A stretch of DNA of 64,000 bases from Gemmiger formicilis. GTDB taxonomy: Bacteria; Bacillota; Clostridia; Oscillospirales; Ruminococcaceae. The stretch lies in NCBI RefSeq assembly GCF_024462815.1, contig NZ_JANGCG010000001.1:186001-250000 (forward strand). Reading direction: 5' to 3'. The translations under genes were made by a program, and so were the position numbers. The notes beneath the pieces were generated by a model, which saw only the letters and a program-made list of their open reading frames with translations, ran no database searches and was not told the origin of the DNA. Shown in pieces: positions 8,689 to 17,140 of this stretch. Numbering within the stretch: position 1 is the first letter of the stretch; each line of letters starts with the position of its first letter.

Positions 8689-10668
8689 ATGCAACAGGAT
8701 TCCAAGCAACTTATCAAGGGTCTGCCGCGCCGCATTGCGCTGATGCTGCTGGACTGCGGGCTTATCGTAGTATGTTACTGGCTGGCCGTTATGCTGCGCT
8801 TTGACAGCGGCGATGCCTACCGCCGTGTGGAGATACTGCGGGCAATGGCCCCCATGCTGCTCTACGTGCTGCCCATCTATATGATTGTTTTCTGGTTCGG
8901 CGGCCTGTATGAAATTATGTGGGAATACGCCGGTATGCGGGACCTTGCCCGCCTGACCTGCCTTTCGGGTCTGGCCACCGGCCTTATTATGCTGTTTGAC
9001 CTGATTTACCACAACCGCCCGATTTCCGGCGCAGTGCTGATTTTCGGCGCAGTGTTCAACACCGCAGCCATTGCAGGCGTCCGCTTCCTGTGGCGGCTGG
9101 TGCGCACGGTGCAGGATGCCAAGGCCAACAAGCCGGCCGATGATACACCGCTGCTGATTGTCGGTGCCGGCAACGCGGGCGCGTGGGCCGTCAACCTCTG
9201 CAAGAACAAAAACCAGAGCTTCGGCAACCCGGTCTGTCTGGTCGATGATGATCTGACTAAAAAGGGTCTGCGTGTGCAGGGCGTGCCGGTGTGCGGTACG
9301 ATTTCCGATATTCCGGAGCTTGTGCGCAAGTACCACATTCTGGAAATTGTCATCGCCATCACCACGGTAAAGGGTGACCGCCTGAGCGAGATTATCAACC
9401 TCTGCAACTCCACCCACTGCCGTGTGCGGATGCTGAGTGACCCGCAGGCTGTGGACGAAAACGGCAACCCTGTGGCCGCAGGCTTCCGTGAGCTGAACAC
9501 GGCGGATTTCCTTTCCCGCGATGAAATCCAGCTGAACAACGCCCAGATTTCCGAGTATCTGCACGATAAGGTGGTGCTGGTCACCGGCGGCGGTGGTTCC
9601 ATCGGCAGTGAGCTCTGCCGCCAGATTATGCGCTACCAGCCGCGCCGCCTGCTGATTTTTGACATTTATGAAAACTGCGCCTATGAGCTGGAGACCGAGC
9701 TGAAAAACAAATACGGCCCCGAAGCGCCCATCATTACCCTCATCGGCTCTATCCGTGACAAGGCACGTCTGGACGAGGTGTTTGACACCTACCATCCGTC
9801 GGTGGTTTTCCACGCGGCGGCGCACAAGCACGTGCCGCTTATGGAAATCAGCCCCGCCGAGGCCGTCAAGAACAACGTCTTTGGCACAAAGAATCTGCTG
9901 ACCTCCGCCGCCGAGCACGGGGTAGAGCGCTTTGTGCAGCTCTCCACCGATAAGGCCGTCAACCCTACCAACGTTATGGGCTGCACAAAGCGCCTGTGCG
10001 AAATGCTGATTCAGACCTTCTCCCGCGGCACCACCATGACCTGTGTGGCGGTACGCTTCGGCAACGTGCTGGGCAGCCACGGCAGTGTTATTCCACTGTT
10101 TGAGGAGCAGATTAAGCGCGGCGGTCCTGTGACCATCACCCACCCGGACATTGTGCGCTACTTTATGACGATTACCGAGGCGGCGCAGCTTGTGCTGCAG
10201 GCTGGCGGCCTTGCCAAGGGCGGCAGCATCTACGTGCTGGATATGGGTGAGCCGGTCAAGATTATGGATCTGGCCACCCGCCTGATACGCTTCTACGGCT
10301 ATGAGCCGGGCGTGAATATGCAGATTAAGGTTACCGGCCTGCGCCCGGGTGAGAAGCTCTATGAGGAGCTGCTGATGGACACCGAGCAGGACAAGATGGG
10401 CAAGACTGCCCACAACAAAATTTTCATTGCCCCGCCGATGCAGATTGATCTGGAGTTCTTCTATAACGAGCTGCAGAAGCTCAAGGAGGCCTCCAAGCAC
10501 AATGACGACGAGGTTGTGACTGTGCTGCAGGAGATGGTGCCTACCTACCACCCCAACCGCCGTGTACGCGCCGACCACACGGTTGTGGCCGCCACCGGCA
10601 ACACCGAGATTTTCTCGAAGGAGGAAATCGAAAAGCGCCTGCAGAGTTCCGAACACAAGGAGGGCTGA
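8689..10668 (+). CDS. Membrane nucleotide-sugar epimerase/dehydratase (CapD/PglF/WbpM-like)
   Basis: 659 residues. Four N-terminal transmembrane helices (about 15-130) come first, then a CoA-binding-type Rossmann region (LLIVGAGNAGAWAV, about 160) and a C-terminal short-chain dehydratase domain with the NAD loop VTGGGGSIGSE near residue 307. Family members act on UDP-GlcNAc (4,6-dehydratase) or related sugars at the membrane and feed polysaccharide or glycan synthesis. The ATG at 8689 is chosen because it follows TTAGGGGAAACAAG; an upstream in-frame ATG lies inside the terminator. In this fold WbpM-type enzymes replace the catalytic Tyr with Met; here STDKAVNPTNVMGCTKR shows Met at that position, which favours dehydratase activity. 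Confidence 0.9.
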   Translation: MQQDSKQLIKGLPRRIALMLLDCGLIVVCYWLAVMLRFDSGDAYRRVEILRAMAPMLLYVLPIYMIVFWFGGLYEIMWEYAGMRDLARLTCLSGLATGLIMLFDLIYHNRPISGAVLIFGAVFNTAAIAGVRFLWRLVRTVQDAKANKPADDTPLLIVGAGNAGAWAVNLCKNKNQSFGNPVCLVDDDLTKKGLRVQGVPVCGTISDIPELVRKYHILEIVIAITTVKGDRLSEIINLCNSTHCRVRMLSDPQAVDENGNPVAAGFRELNTADFLSRDEIQLNNAQISEYLHDKVVLVTGGGGSIGSELCRQIMRYQPRRLLIFDIYENCAYELETELKNKYGPEAPIITLIGSIRDKARLDEVFDTYHPSVVFHAAAHKHVPLMEISPAEAVKNNVFGTKNLLTSAAEHGVERFVQLSTDKAVNPTNVMGCTKRLCEMLIQTFSRGTTMTCVAVRFGNVLGSHGSVIPLFEEQIKRGGPVTITHPDIVRYFMTITEAAQLVLQAGGLAKGGSIYVLDMGEPVKIMDLATRLIRFYGYEPGVNMQIKVTGLRPGEKLYEELLMDTEQDKMGKTAHNKIFIAPPMQIDLEFFYNELQKLKEASKHNDDEVVTVLQEMVPTYHPNRRVRADHTVVAATGNTEIFSKEEIEKRLQSSEHKEG

Positions 10669-10672
10669 CCCT

Positions 10673-11299
10673 ATGTACGAGCGTTATATCAAGCGTCTGC
10701 TGGACATTATCCTCTCGCTGACAGCCACAATTATTCTGGCTATCCCGATGGGCCTTGTAGCACTCTGGATTAAGATTGACTCCCCGGGGCCTGTTTTCTT
10801 CAAGCAGCGCCGTGTGGGCAAGGGGAAAAGCCACTTCAACATTTTGAAGTTCCGCACCATGCGCGGCGATACCCCGCACGATGTGCCCACGCACCTCTTG
10901 CAGAATCCCGACAGCTACATTACCAGAAGCGGTGCCTTCCTGCGCAAGACCAGTTTGGATGAGCTGCCGCAGATTTACAACATTCTGGCCGGGCAGATGA
11001 GCGTTATCGGCCCGCGCCCGGCGCTGTACAACCAGTATGACCTGATTGAGGCGCGGGATAAGGTGCACGCCAATGATATCCGCCCTGGCCTTACCGGTCT
11101 TGCCCAGATTAATGGGCGCGACGAGCTGCCTATTGACGTGAAGGCGCGCTATGATGGCGAGTACGCCGCAAATGTTACATTCTTACAGGATTTCAAAATC
11201 TTCTTCCACAGCATCACCTATGTGTTTGCGCGCCGCGGCGTTGTGGAGGGCGGAACCGGCGCCATGAACCAGACAAATAAAGAGAAACCGTCAAAATGA
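10673..11299 (+). CDS. Undecaprenyl-phosphate sugar-1-phosphate transferase
   Basis: 208 residues of the bacterial sugar-transferase family (PglC/EpsL/WcaJ C-terminal type). It moves a sugar-1-phosphate from a nucleotide sugar to undecaprenyl phosphate, starting a glycan on the inner membrane face. One N-terminal membrane segment (LLDIILSLTATIILAIPMGLVALWI), the KFRTM motif and the TSLDELPQIYNI and GPRP signatures of the catalytic domain are visible. Start ATG at 10673 follows AAGGAGGG. It is 4 nt after the epimerase stop, so the two make and load the same sugar, probably a diNAc-bacillosamine-like or QuiNAc-type residue (inference). No further glycan genes follow; a terminator comes next. 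Confidence 0.92.
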   Translation: MYERYIKRLLDIILSLTATIILAIPMGLVALWIKIDSPGPVFFKQRRVGKGKSHFNILKFRTMRGDTPHDVPTHLLQNPDSYITRSGAFLRKTSLDELPQIYNILAGQMSVIGPRPALYNQYDLIEARDKVHANDIRPGLTGLAQINGRDELPIDVKARYDGEYAANVTFLQDFKIFFHSITYVFARRGVVEGGTGAMNQTNKEKPSK

Positions 11300-11307
11300 C
11301 GGACGCT

Positions 11308-11341
11308 GTACCCGCCGCAAACCCTGCGCCGGGTACTTTTT
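11308..11341 (+). terminator. Terminator after the sugar transferase
   Basis: GTACCCG and CGGGTAC arms around a CGCAAACCCTGCG-type loop, followed by TTTTT. Confidence 0.75.
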
Positions 11342-11395
11342 GAGTGACAAATTGAAATATGTACAAGAAAATCTTTCTTTTTTCGTGAAAATATG

Positions 11396-11424
11396 TTGCA
11401 AAAGCCAAGTGAATTGTGTAAAAT
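11396..11424 (+). promoter_or_regulatory. Promoter of the PucR-type regulator
   Basis: TTGCAA at 11396-11401 and TAAAAT at 11419-11424, 17-nt spacer. The resulting leader of about 110 nt shows no clear structure to me. Confidence 0.65.
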
Positions 11425-11544
11425 ATACATTACAAGGTTTTGGCTTTCGGGCAGATTACCAAACGGCATTTTGCCAAAAAATATAGCCCGCACTGCACAC
11501 CGGTGCAGACTGTCTAAATAACAGCTAAAGGGGAGTCACATAGT

Positions 11545-12630
11545 ATGGCTAACAGGGTATTCCAGAACGTGGTCTACCAGATGAAGGACGCAGTGGATCG
11601 TGTTGTCGGCGTGATTGATGAGACCGGCACCGTCATTTCCTGCTCCGAACTGGGGCAGATTGGTGAGGTGCGTGAGGGTGTTGCCGCTGTACGTCAGACA
11701 GCCGGGGATGCCTTCGTGCGCGATGGCTATGCCTATCACCAGTTCTCCAACGCAAAGCACAATGACTACGCCGTCTTTGTGGAGGGCACGGACACCACGG
11801 CAGAGCAGTTTGCTGCCATGCTTTCCATCAGCCTGCAGAGCATCAAGCAGTACCACGATGAAAAGTTTGATAAGACAAACTTTATCAAGAATGTGGTGCT
11901 GGATAACATTCTGCCCGGTGACATTTACGCAAAAGCGCGGGAGCTGCATTTCGTCTCCGATGTGCAGCGCGTTGTCCTGCTGATTCGCGTTACCTCCGGC
12001 AATGATATTTCCGCCTATGACGTTGTCAGTGGCCTTTTCCCGGACAAGCAGAAGGATTTCGTTTTCAATATCAGCGAGACTGACACCGTTCTTGTCAAGG
12101 AAATCAAGCCCGAAAACAACACCCGCGATATGGAAAAGCTGGCAGCCTCCATTGTGGATACGCTGCAGGGCGACCATTATATCAAGGCGGTTGTCGGCAT
12201 CGGCACGCCTATCGGCAACATCAAGGATCTGGCCTCCAGCTTCAAGGAAGCCCAGATTGCGATGGAGGTCGGCAAGGTGTTTGACACCGAGCGTCAGGTT
12301 ATCAGCTATGATCATCTGGGCATTGCCCGCCTGATTTACCAGCTGCCCACCACCCTGTGCGAAGCCTTCCTGCGTGAGGTATTCAAGCAGGAGAGCATCG
12401 ACAGCCTGGACGCCGAGACGCTGTTCACCATCCAGCGCTTCTTTGAGAACAACCTGAATGTCTCCGAGACCAGCCGCGGTCTGTTTGTCCACCGCAACAC
12501 GCTGGTCTATCGTCTGGAAAAAATCCGCAAGCTGACCGGTCTTGACCTGCGCAACTTTGATGATGCCATCGTCTTTAAGGTAGCGCTGATGGTCAAGAAG
12601 TATCTGTCCGCCAATCCGGCCAAATATTGA
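11545..12630 (+). CDS. PucR/CdaR-type transcriptional regulator
   Basis: 361 residues. The C-terminal 60 residues are the PucR-type helix-turn-helix (FFENNLNVSETSRGLFVHRNTLVYRLEKIRKLTGLDLRNFDDAIVFKVAL), preceded by a GGDEF-like sensor region typical of the CdaR family and an N-terminal PAS/GAF-like stretch. No membrane segments are seen. CdaR-type proteins respond to small metabolites, but the ligand here cannot be read from sequence. It has its own promoter and terminator and sits upstream of the ftsEX operon; whether it regulates that operon is unknown. ATG at 11545 follows AAAGGGGAG. Confidence 0.85.
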   Translation: MANRVFQNVVYQMKDAVDRVVGVIDETGTVISCSELGQIGEVREGVAAVRQTAGDAFVRDGYAYHQFSNAKHNDYAVFVEGTDTTAEQFAAMLSISLQSIKQYHDEKFDKTNFIKNVVLDNILPGDIYAKARELHFVSDVQRVVLLIRVTSGNDISAYDVVSGLFPDKQKDFVFNISETDTVLVKEIKPENNTRDMEKLAASIVDTLQGDHYIKAVVGIGTPIGNIKDLASSFKEAQIAMEVGKVFDTERQVISYDHLGIARLIYQLPTTLCEAFLREVFKQESIDSLDAETLFTIQRFFENNLNVSETSRGLFVHRNTLVYRLEKIRKLTGLDLRNFDDAIVFKVALMVKKYLSANPAKY

Positions 12631-12650
12631 TTTTAATAAAACTTTCACAA

Positions 12651-12683
12651 ATGGCGCTGCATCGCAATGTAGCGCCATTTTCC
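12651..12683 (+). terminator. Terminator after the PucR-type regulator
   Basis: ATGGCGCT(G) and AGCGCCAT arms with a GCATCGCAATGT middle, followed by TTTTCCTT. Confidence 0.85.
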
Positions 12684-12706
12684 TTGTTTGGCAGTCAGAA
12701 AGCACC

Positions 12707-12735
12707 TTGACCGGAGCCGGGCTTCATGGTATTCT
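12707..12735 (+). promoter_or_regulatory. Promoter of the ftsEX operon
   Basis: TTGACC at 12707-12712 and TATTCT at 12730-12735, 17-nt spacer, extended -10 TGG. It would drive ftsE through rsmA, as no terminator is seen until 18011. Confidence 0.7.
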
Positions 12736-12796
12736 ATTATATGTATGACTGTAACCTGAAACAACCAAAGCCGCACCGCGGCAGGAGCTTGCCCCT

Positions 12797-13567
12797 ATGA
12801 TTGACTTTGAACACGTCTATAAAACCTACGAAACACACAACGATGAAAACGTTGCGCTGGAGGATATCAATATTCATATTGATGAAGGTGAATTTGTCTT
12901 TATTCTGGGCCATTCCGGCGCAGGCAAGTCCACCTTCCTGAAGCTGATTCAGATGGAGGAAAAGCCCACCAAGGGCAAGGTATTCATCAACGGTCAGGAT
13001 CTGACCCGCATCAAGCGCCGCAAGGTTCCGTATCTGCGCCGCCAGATGGGCGTGGTCTTTCAGGACTTCCGCCTGATTCCCACCATGACCGTCTATGAGA
13101 ACGTGGCCTTCGCCATGCGCGTGACGAATATCTCCACCAAGAAAATCAAGGACCGCGTGCCCTTTGCGCTCTCCCTTGTCGGTCTGGAGGATAAGCTCGA
13201 CCGCCTGCCGGACGAGCTTTCCGGCGGTGAGCAGCAGCGTGTGGCGGTCGCCCGCGCATTGGCCCACGGCCCCAAGCTCATCATTGCGGACGAGCCCACC
13301 GGTAACATCGACCCCGAAATGTCCATGGACATTATGCAGCTGTTTGAGGCTATCAACAAGGTCAACATCACCGTTGTGGTTGTAACGCATGAGCATGAGC
13401 TGGTTCACAAGCTGGCCCGCAAATACGGCAACCGCGTCATCACGCTGGCCAACGGTATGGTTGCCTCGGATACAGCCCACCCGGAGGTTGCACGCCGCTA
13501 CGCCGCCGCTATGGCCGAGCGCGAGGCCGACGAATACGATGATGACGCGTACGATGACGAGGATTGA
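12797..13567 (+). CDS. ftsE: Cell division ATP-binding protein FtsE
   Basis: ABC ATPase that pairs with FtsX and uses ATP hydrolysis to switch on a peptidoglycan hydrolase at the division or elongation site. Walker [10 protein letters not shown] near residues 38-46, Q-loop VFQDFRLIP, signature [15 protein letters not shown], Walker [13 protein letters not shown] and H-loop VTHEHEL are all intact. 256 residues, longer than the usual 225-230, because of a C-terminal acidic tail ([14 protein letters not shown]). ATG at 12797 follows AGGAG with an 8-nt gap. ftsX begins 22 nt later. Confidence 0.96.
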   Translation: MIDFEHVYKTYETHNDENVALEDINIHIDEGEFVFILGHSGAGKSTFLKLIQMEEKPTKGKVFINGQDLTRIKRRKVPYLRRQMGVVFQDFRLIPTMTVYENVAFAMRVTNISTKKIKDRVPFALSLVGLEDKLDRLPDELSGGEQQRVAVARALAHGPKLIIADEPTGNIDPEMSMDIMQLFEAINKVNITVVVVTHEHELVHKLARKYGNRVITLANGMVASDTAHPEVARRYAAAMAEREADEYDDDAYDDED

Positions 13568-13589
13568 TTACTGACAAAGAGGGGACACC

Positions 13590-14495
13590 ATGCGTTTTTC
13601 CAGCTTTACTTATCTGGTCGGTCAGGGCCTGCACAATCTGCGGGCCAACCGGCTGATGACCTTTGCCTCTATGGGCGTTCTGACCGTCTGTATGCTGTTA
13701 ATTGGCGCAGCGTATCTGCTGGGCGTCAACATTGATGCAATGGTTGCCTACATCGGCGACCAGAACGAGACGGTTGTCTATATGAATGACGATGCCAGCG
13801 AGGAGCAGATTGCCGCCGCCGATACCGCCATCCGCAACACCCCCCACGTGGTGGGCGTGACCTATATGTCGCCCGAGGACGTTCTGGCAACCTACGGCGA
13901 TATGCTGGCAGAGTACACGAACCTGCAGCAGGTCTTTGAGAATGATAACCCCTTTACGCCGAACTACCGCGTCTCGGTGGACGGCCCGGACAACATCGGG
14001 GCTGTCTCCGCGCAGCTTCTGCAGATTGACGGCGTGGCCAGTGTCAATGCGCCGCTTGCCATGGCCGATACCTTCACCTCTCTGCAGCGGGTCATCAACT
14101 ACGCCTGCTACGGCATTGTTGCGGTGCTGGCCATCGTGTCCATCGTGGTCATCAACAACACCATCAAAATCACCGTCTTTAACCGCCGCAAGGAAATCGG
14201 CATTATGAAGCTGGTCGGTGCCACCAACGGCTTCATCCGCTTTCCCTTCTTTGTCGAGGGTGTCACCTCCGGCCTGATTTCGGCCGGCATTGCCTCAGGC
14301 ATTGTCTGCGGTGCCTATTATGCGCTCTGCCGCTGGTATGCCGAGAATCCGTCCAACCTTTCCCAGATGTTCGGCGGCTCTCTTGTGCCGCTGGAAAACG
14401 TCTGGTACTACATCGTCGGCGGCTTTGTACTGCTGGGCTTTGTGCTCTGCGGCCTTGGCACAGCCACCAGCATCCGCAAGCATCTGAACGTATAA
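13590..14495 (+). CDS. ftsX: Cell division membrane protein FtsX
   Basis: 301 residues with four transmembrane helices: one after a short cytoplasmic head (about 20-45), then three near the C-terminus (about 170-195, 220-245, 268-292). The large extracellular loop between helices 1 and 2 (about 46-165) is the domain that contacts the hydrolase. HNLRANRLMTFASMG at the head and NRRKEIGIMKLVGATNGFIR before helix 3 are family hallmarks. The next gene encodes an EnvC-like coiled-coil M23 protein, the expected FtsEX partner. Confidence 0.95.
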   Translation: MRFSSFTYLVGQGLHNLRANRLMTFASMGVLTVCMLLIGAAYLLGVNIDAMVAYIGDQNETVVYMNDDASEEQIAAADTAIRNTPHVVGVTYMSPEDVLATYGDMLAEYTNLQQVFENDNPFTPNYRVSVDGPDNIGAVSAQLLQIDGVASVNAPLAMADTFTSLQRVINYACYGIVAVLAIVSIVVINNTIKITVFNRRKEIGIMKLVGATNGFIRFPFFVEGVTSGLISAGIASGIVCGAYYALCRWYAENPSNLSQMFGGSLVPLENVWYYIVGGFVLLGFVLCGLGTATSIRKHLNV

Positions 14496-14524
14496 CAGGG
14501 GACTACGAGGAAAGTTAAACAACC

Positions 14525-15739
14525 ATGAAACATCTATCAAAAGGGAAGAAGTTTATTTCTCTCCTGCTCAGCGTTGCGGTTGCCATGACCATGACGCTGT
14601 CCACCGTTATGACACCGCTGGCAGCCTCCTCCAGTGTCAGCGATTTGCGCCAGAAGCTGCAGGAGCAGCAGGCCGAATTGGAAAAGGTCAACCAGCAGCT
14701 GAAGGAAACCCAGAGCACCAAGGCGGACGCGCAGGCCCTCAAGCAGCAGCTTGAGCAGCAGAAATCCCTGCTGCTTGGTCAGATTGCGAACCTGACGGAG
14801 CAGATTGGCAAGCTGGACAATGACATTGTGAACAAGCAGGATGAAATCGCCCAGAAGCAGCAGGAGGTTGACCAGAAACAGGCCGAATATGACCAGCGCT
14901 GGGAGGACTTCAAGGGCCGTATGAAGGCCATGCAGCGGCTGAATGACGGCGGTTCGATTGCGTTGCTTTCCAGCGCAACCAACCTGTATCAACTGCTGAC
15001 CTTTGCCACCACGCTGGAGCAGATTGTCAGCAAGGATGAGCAGATTTGCCAGCAGCTGGAGGACGAGCACACCCAGCTGGAACAGCAGAAGGCAGAGCTT
15101 GAGCAGGCCAAGGCCGATTTGGAAGCCACCAAGGCCGACTATGAATCCCAGAAGGCCGCGCTGGACAGTAAAACCAGCGAGCTTGCCCAGAACATTTCCC
15201 AGACCAATGCCAGCATTTCCGAGGCTGAGGCCGAGGAGCAGGCTCTGAAGGAAGCCCAGATCGAGGCCAACAAGCGAGTCGATGAAGCCGCCAAAGAGCT
15301 GGACGCCGCGCTGAACGCTGCCAACCAGGCCTACGGCAATGCGTCCATCCAGTGCTCGCTGGACTTCGGCCGCCCGCTGGCCACCTACAAGTATGTTTCC
15401 TGCTACTTTGGCGGCAACGGCCACCGCGGCACCGACTACGCCGCACCGGGCGGCACCTCGATTTACGCCGTCACCGGCGGCGTTGTCACCGCCGCCGCTT
15501 ACCACTACAGCTGGGGCTACTATGTGCAGGTCTACCACGGCAAGGATGATAAGGGCAACAGCTATTCCACACTGTACGCGCATATGAACAGTGCCCCCAT
15601 TGTCAGTGTGGGAGATAGCGTTTCCAAGGGCCAGACCCTCGGCTATGTCGGCTCCACCGGCAACTCCACCGGCAACCATCTGCACCTGGAGATGAAGGTC
15701 AACAACGTTCTGGTCAATGTTATGAACTACCTCTCATAA
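14525..15739 (+). CDS. EnvC-like coiled-coil M23 peptidoglycan hydrolase
   Basis: 404 residues with a Sec signal peptide (KFISLLLSVAVAMTMTLSTVMTPLAAS), a long coiled coil (about 40-265, rich in Gln/Glu/Lys), and a C-terminal LytM/M23 domain. The zinc-binding signature HRGTDYAAPGGTSIYAV (H..D) and the later HLHLEMKVNN (HxH) are intact, so unlike E. coli EnvC it may itself cut peptidoglycan cross-links, as PcsB and CwlO-type partners do. It follows ftsX by 29 nt; by analogy with FtsEX-PcsB and FtsEX-CwlO the coiled coil would dock on the FtsX loop. Start ATG at 14525 follows GAGGAAAG. Confidence 0.92.
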   Translation: MKHLSKGKKFISLLLSVAVAMTMTLSTVMTPLAASSSVSDLRQKLQEQQAELEKVNQQLKETQSTKADAQALKQQLEQQKSLLLGQIANLTEQIGKLDNDIVNKQDEIAQKQQEVDQKQAEYDQRWEDFKGRMKAMQRLNDGGSIALLSSATNLYQLLTFATTLEQIVSKDEQICQQLEDEHTQLEQQKAELEQAKADLEATKADYESQKAALDSKTSELAQNISQTNASISEAEAEEQALKEAQIEANKRVDEAAKELDAALNAANQAYGNASIQCSLDFGRPLATYKYVSCYFGGNGHRGTDYAAPGGTSIYAVTGGVVTAAAYHYSWGYYVQVYHGKDDKGNSYSTLYAHMNSAPIVSVGDSVSKGQTLGYVGSTGNSTGNHLHLEMKVNNVLVNVMNYLS

Positions 15740-15758
15740 TCGGAAAGGGGAGCTTTGT

Positions 15759-15872
15759 ATGAAACCGCAGAAGCATAAAACCGCCGTGCGCATTTTCTGC
15801 CTGGTGGTTGCCGTTCTGATGGTGCTGAGCCTTTTCTCTACGGTATTTTTCTCGCTTACCTACGGGGTATAA
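15759..15872 (+). CDS. Small single-pass membrane protein (37 aa)
   Basis: A short reading frame in the gap between the M23 hydrolase and the S41 protease. It has a strong ribosome site (GGAAAGGGGAGC) with about 7 nt spacing to the ATG, and stop TAA at 15870-15872. The product starts MKPQKHKTAVRIF (basic) and continues into one hydrophobic helix (CLVVAVLMVLSLFSTVFFSL), so it is predicted to sit in the membrane with the N-terminus inside. Spacing on both sides (19 and 29 nt) fits an operon member. Length and topology recall small DUF4044-like proteins of Firmicutes, but I cannot confirm homology. Confidence 0.7.
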   Translation: MKPQKHKTAVRIFCLVVAVLMVLSLFSTVFFSLTYGV

Positions 15873-15901
15873 ACGCAAAACAGTAAGGAGCCATCAGATT
15901 C

Positions 15902-17119
15902 ATGAGCAAAAAAATCAGTCTTGGCGTGGCCGCTACCATCGCCATTATTGCTATGGCCGTAACCTTTTCGCTGACTATGGTTGTTTCTATGCAGATGTTC
16001 AACACCACCGTGTCCAGCGTCAAAAACAAGGAACGTCAGTATAATAAGCTGTCCGAAATCGACCGCTTTGTCCGTTCGGGAGAGTACTTTTCCATCGACG
16101 AGGACACACTGAATGACCGTCTGGCCGCTGGCTATATGAACGGCATCGGCGATAAATACGCCGTCTACTATACCGCTAAGGAGTACAGCGAAAAGCAGGC
16201 TGTCGAAAAGGGCACCCTGACCGGCATCGGTGTGGCGGTTGTCAACGATTCTTCCTCCGGCTACGCCCGGGTTATCCGCGTGTATGACAACTCCCCGGCC
16301 AGCGAGGCGGGGATTCAGGTCGGTTGTTTCATCACCGCCATTGACGATGAGCCCACCCGGAATATCACCTCCAGCGCCCGGCTTACCTCCAAGCTGCTGG
16401 GCGAGGAGGGCACCACCACGAACATCACCTACCTGACGCCCGACCGTCAGGAGCAGCAGCTCAGTCTGGTGCACTCCAACTATCGCACGCCTTCCATCTC
16501 CACCGCACAGCTGACGGCCGAGACCTGCGGCTATATCCGCATTGACGCCTTCTCAACCGGTACGGCCAGCGAGTTCAAGACCGCAGTTGATAACCTGCTG
16601 CAGCAGGGCGCTGCCTGCCTTGTCTTTGACCTGCGCGACAACACCGGCGAGAATCTGAACGCGGGCCTGGTTGCCGCTGACTACTGCGTGCCTTCCGGCG
16701 AGATTGCCAAGGAGCAGGACAAGGACGGCAACATAACCGTGTTGCGTATGTCTGACGAGAACGAAATCAACGTCCCGATGGTCTGCCTTGTCAATGGCTC
16801 CACCGCAGGCAGCGCCGAGTTGTTTGCCAACGCACTGCGCAAGATGGGCGGTGCCACGATTGTCGGCACCAAAACCGCCGGTAAGGGTGTTGTGCTGAGC
16901 GATGCACAGAGCTTCTCTGACGGCTCTGCCGCGTATATTACAACCGGTCTGCTGCTGGACAACGAGGACCAGACCTGGGACGGAACCGGCCTGACGCCGG
17001 ATATTGACGCTACGCTCTCTGTCGATGAGCAGAACGCCTACTACGATTACACCATCAACACCGACCCCCAGATCAGCAAGGCTGTCAATGCAGCCATGTC
17101 ACTGACGGGCCAGAACTGA
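15902..17119 (+). CDS. S41 C-terminal processing protease
   Basis: 405 residues: an N-terminal signal anchor (SLGVAATIAIIAMAVTFSLTMVVSM), a PDZ domain (about 105-190, GIGVAVVNDSSSGYARVIRVYDNSPASEAGIQVG) and a tail-specific protease domain. The catalytic Ser is in NGSTAGSAELFANAL near residue 300 and the general-base Lys in GTKTAGKGV near 326. Proteases of this family trim secreted or membrane proteins outside the cell and often tune cell-wall hydrolases. The location directly after an FtsEX-hydrolase set suggests a wall-related substrate (inference). ATG at 15902 follows AAGGAGCC. Confidence 0.94.
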   Translation: MSKKISLGVAATIAIIAMAVTFSLTMVVSMQMFNTTVSSVKNKERQYNKLSEIDRFVRSGEYFSIDEDTLNDRLAAGYMNGIGDKYAVYYTAKEYSEKQAVEKGTLTGIGVAVVNDSSSGYARVIRVYDNSPASEAGIQVGCFITAIDDEPTRNITSSARLTSKLLGEEGTTTNITYLTPDRQEQQLSLVHSNYRTPSISTAQLTAETCGYIRIDAFSTGTASEFKTAVDNLLQQGAACLVFDLRDNTGENLNAGLVAADYCVPSGEIAKEQDKDGNITVLRMSDENEINVPMVCLVNGSTAGSAELFANALRKMGGATIVGTKTAGKGVVLSDAQSFSDGSAAYITTGLLLDNEDQTWDGTGLTPDIDATLSVDEQNAYYDYTINTDPQISKAVNAAMSLTGQN

Positions 17120-17140
17120 CACCCGGAAAGGAAGTCCACC

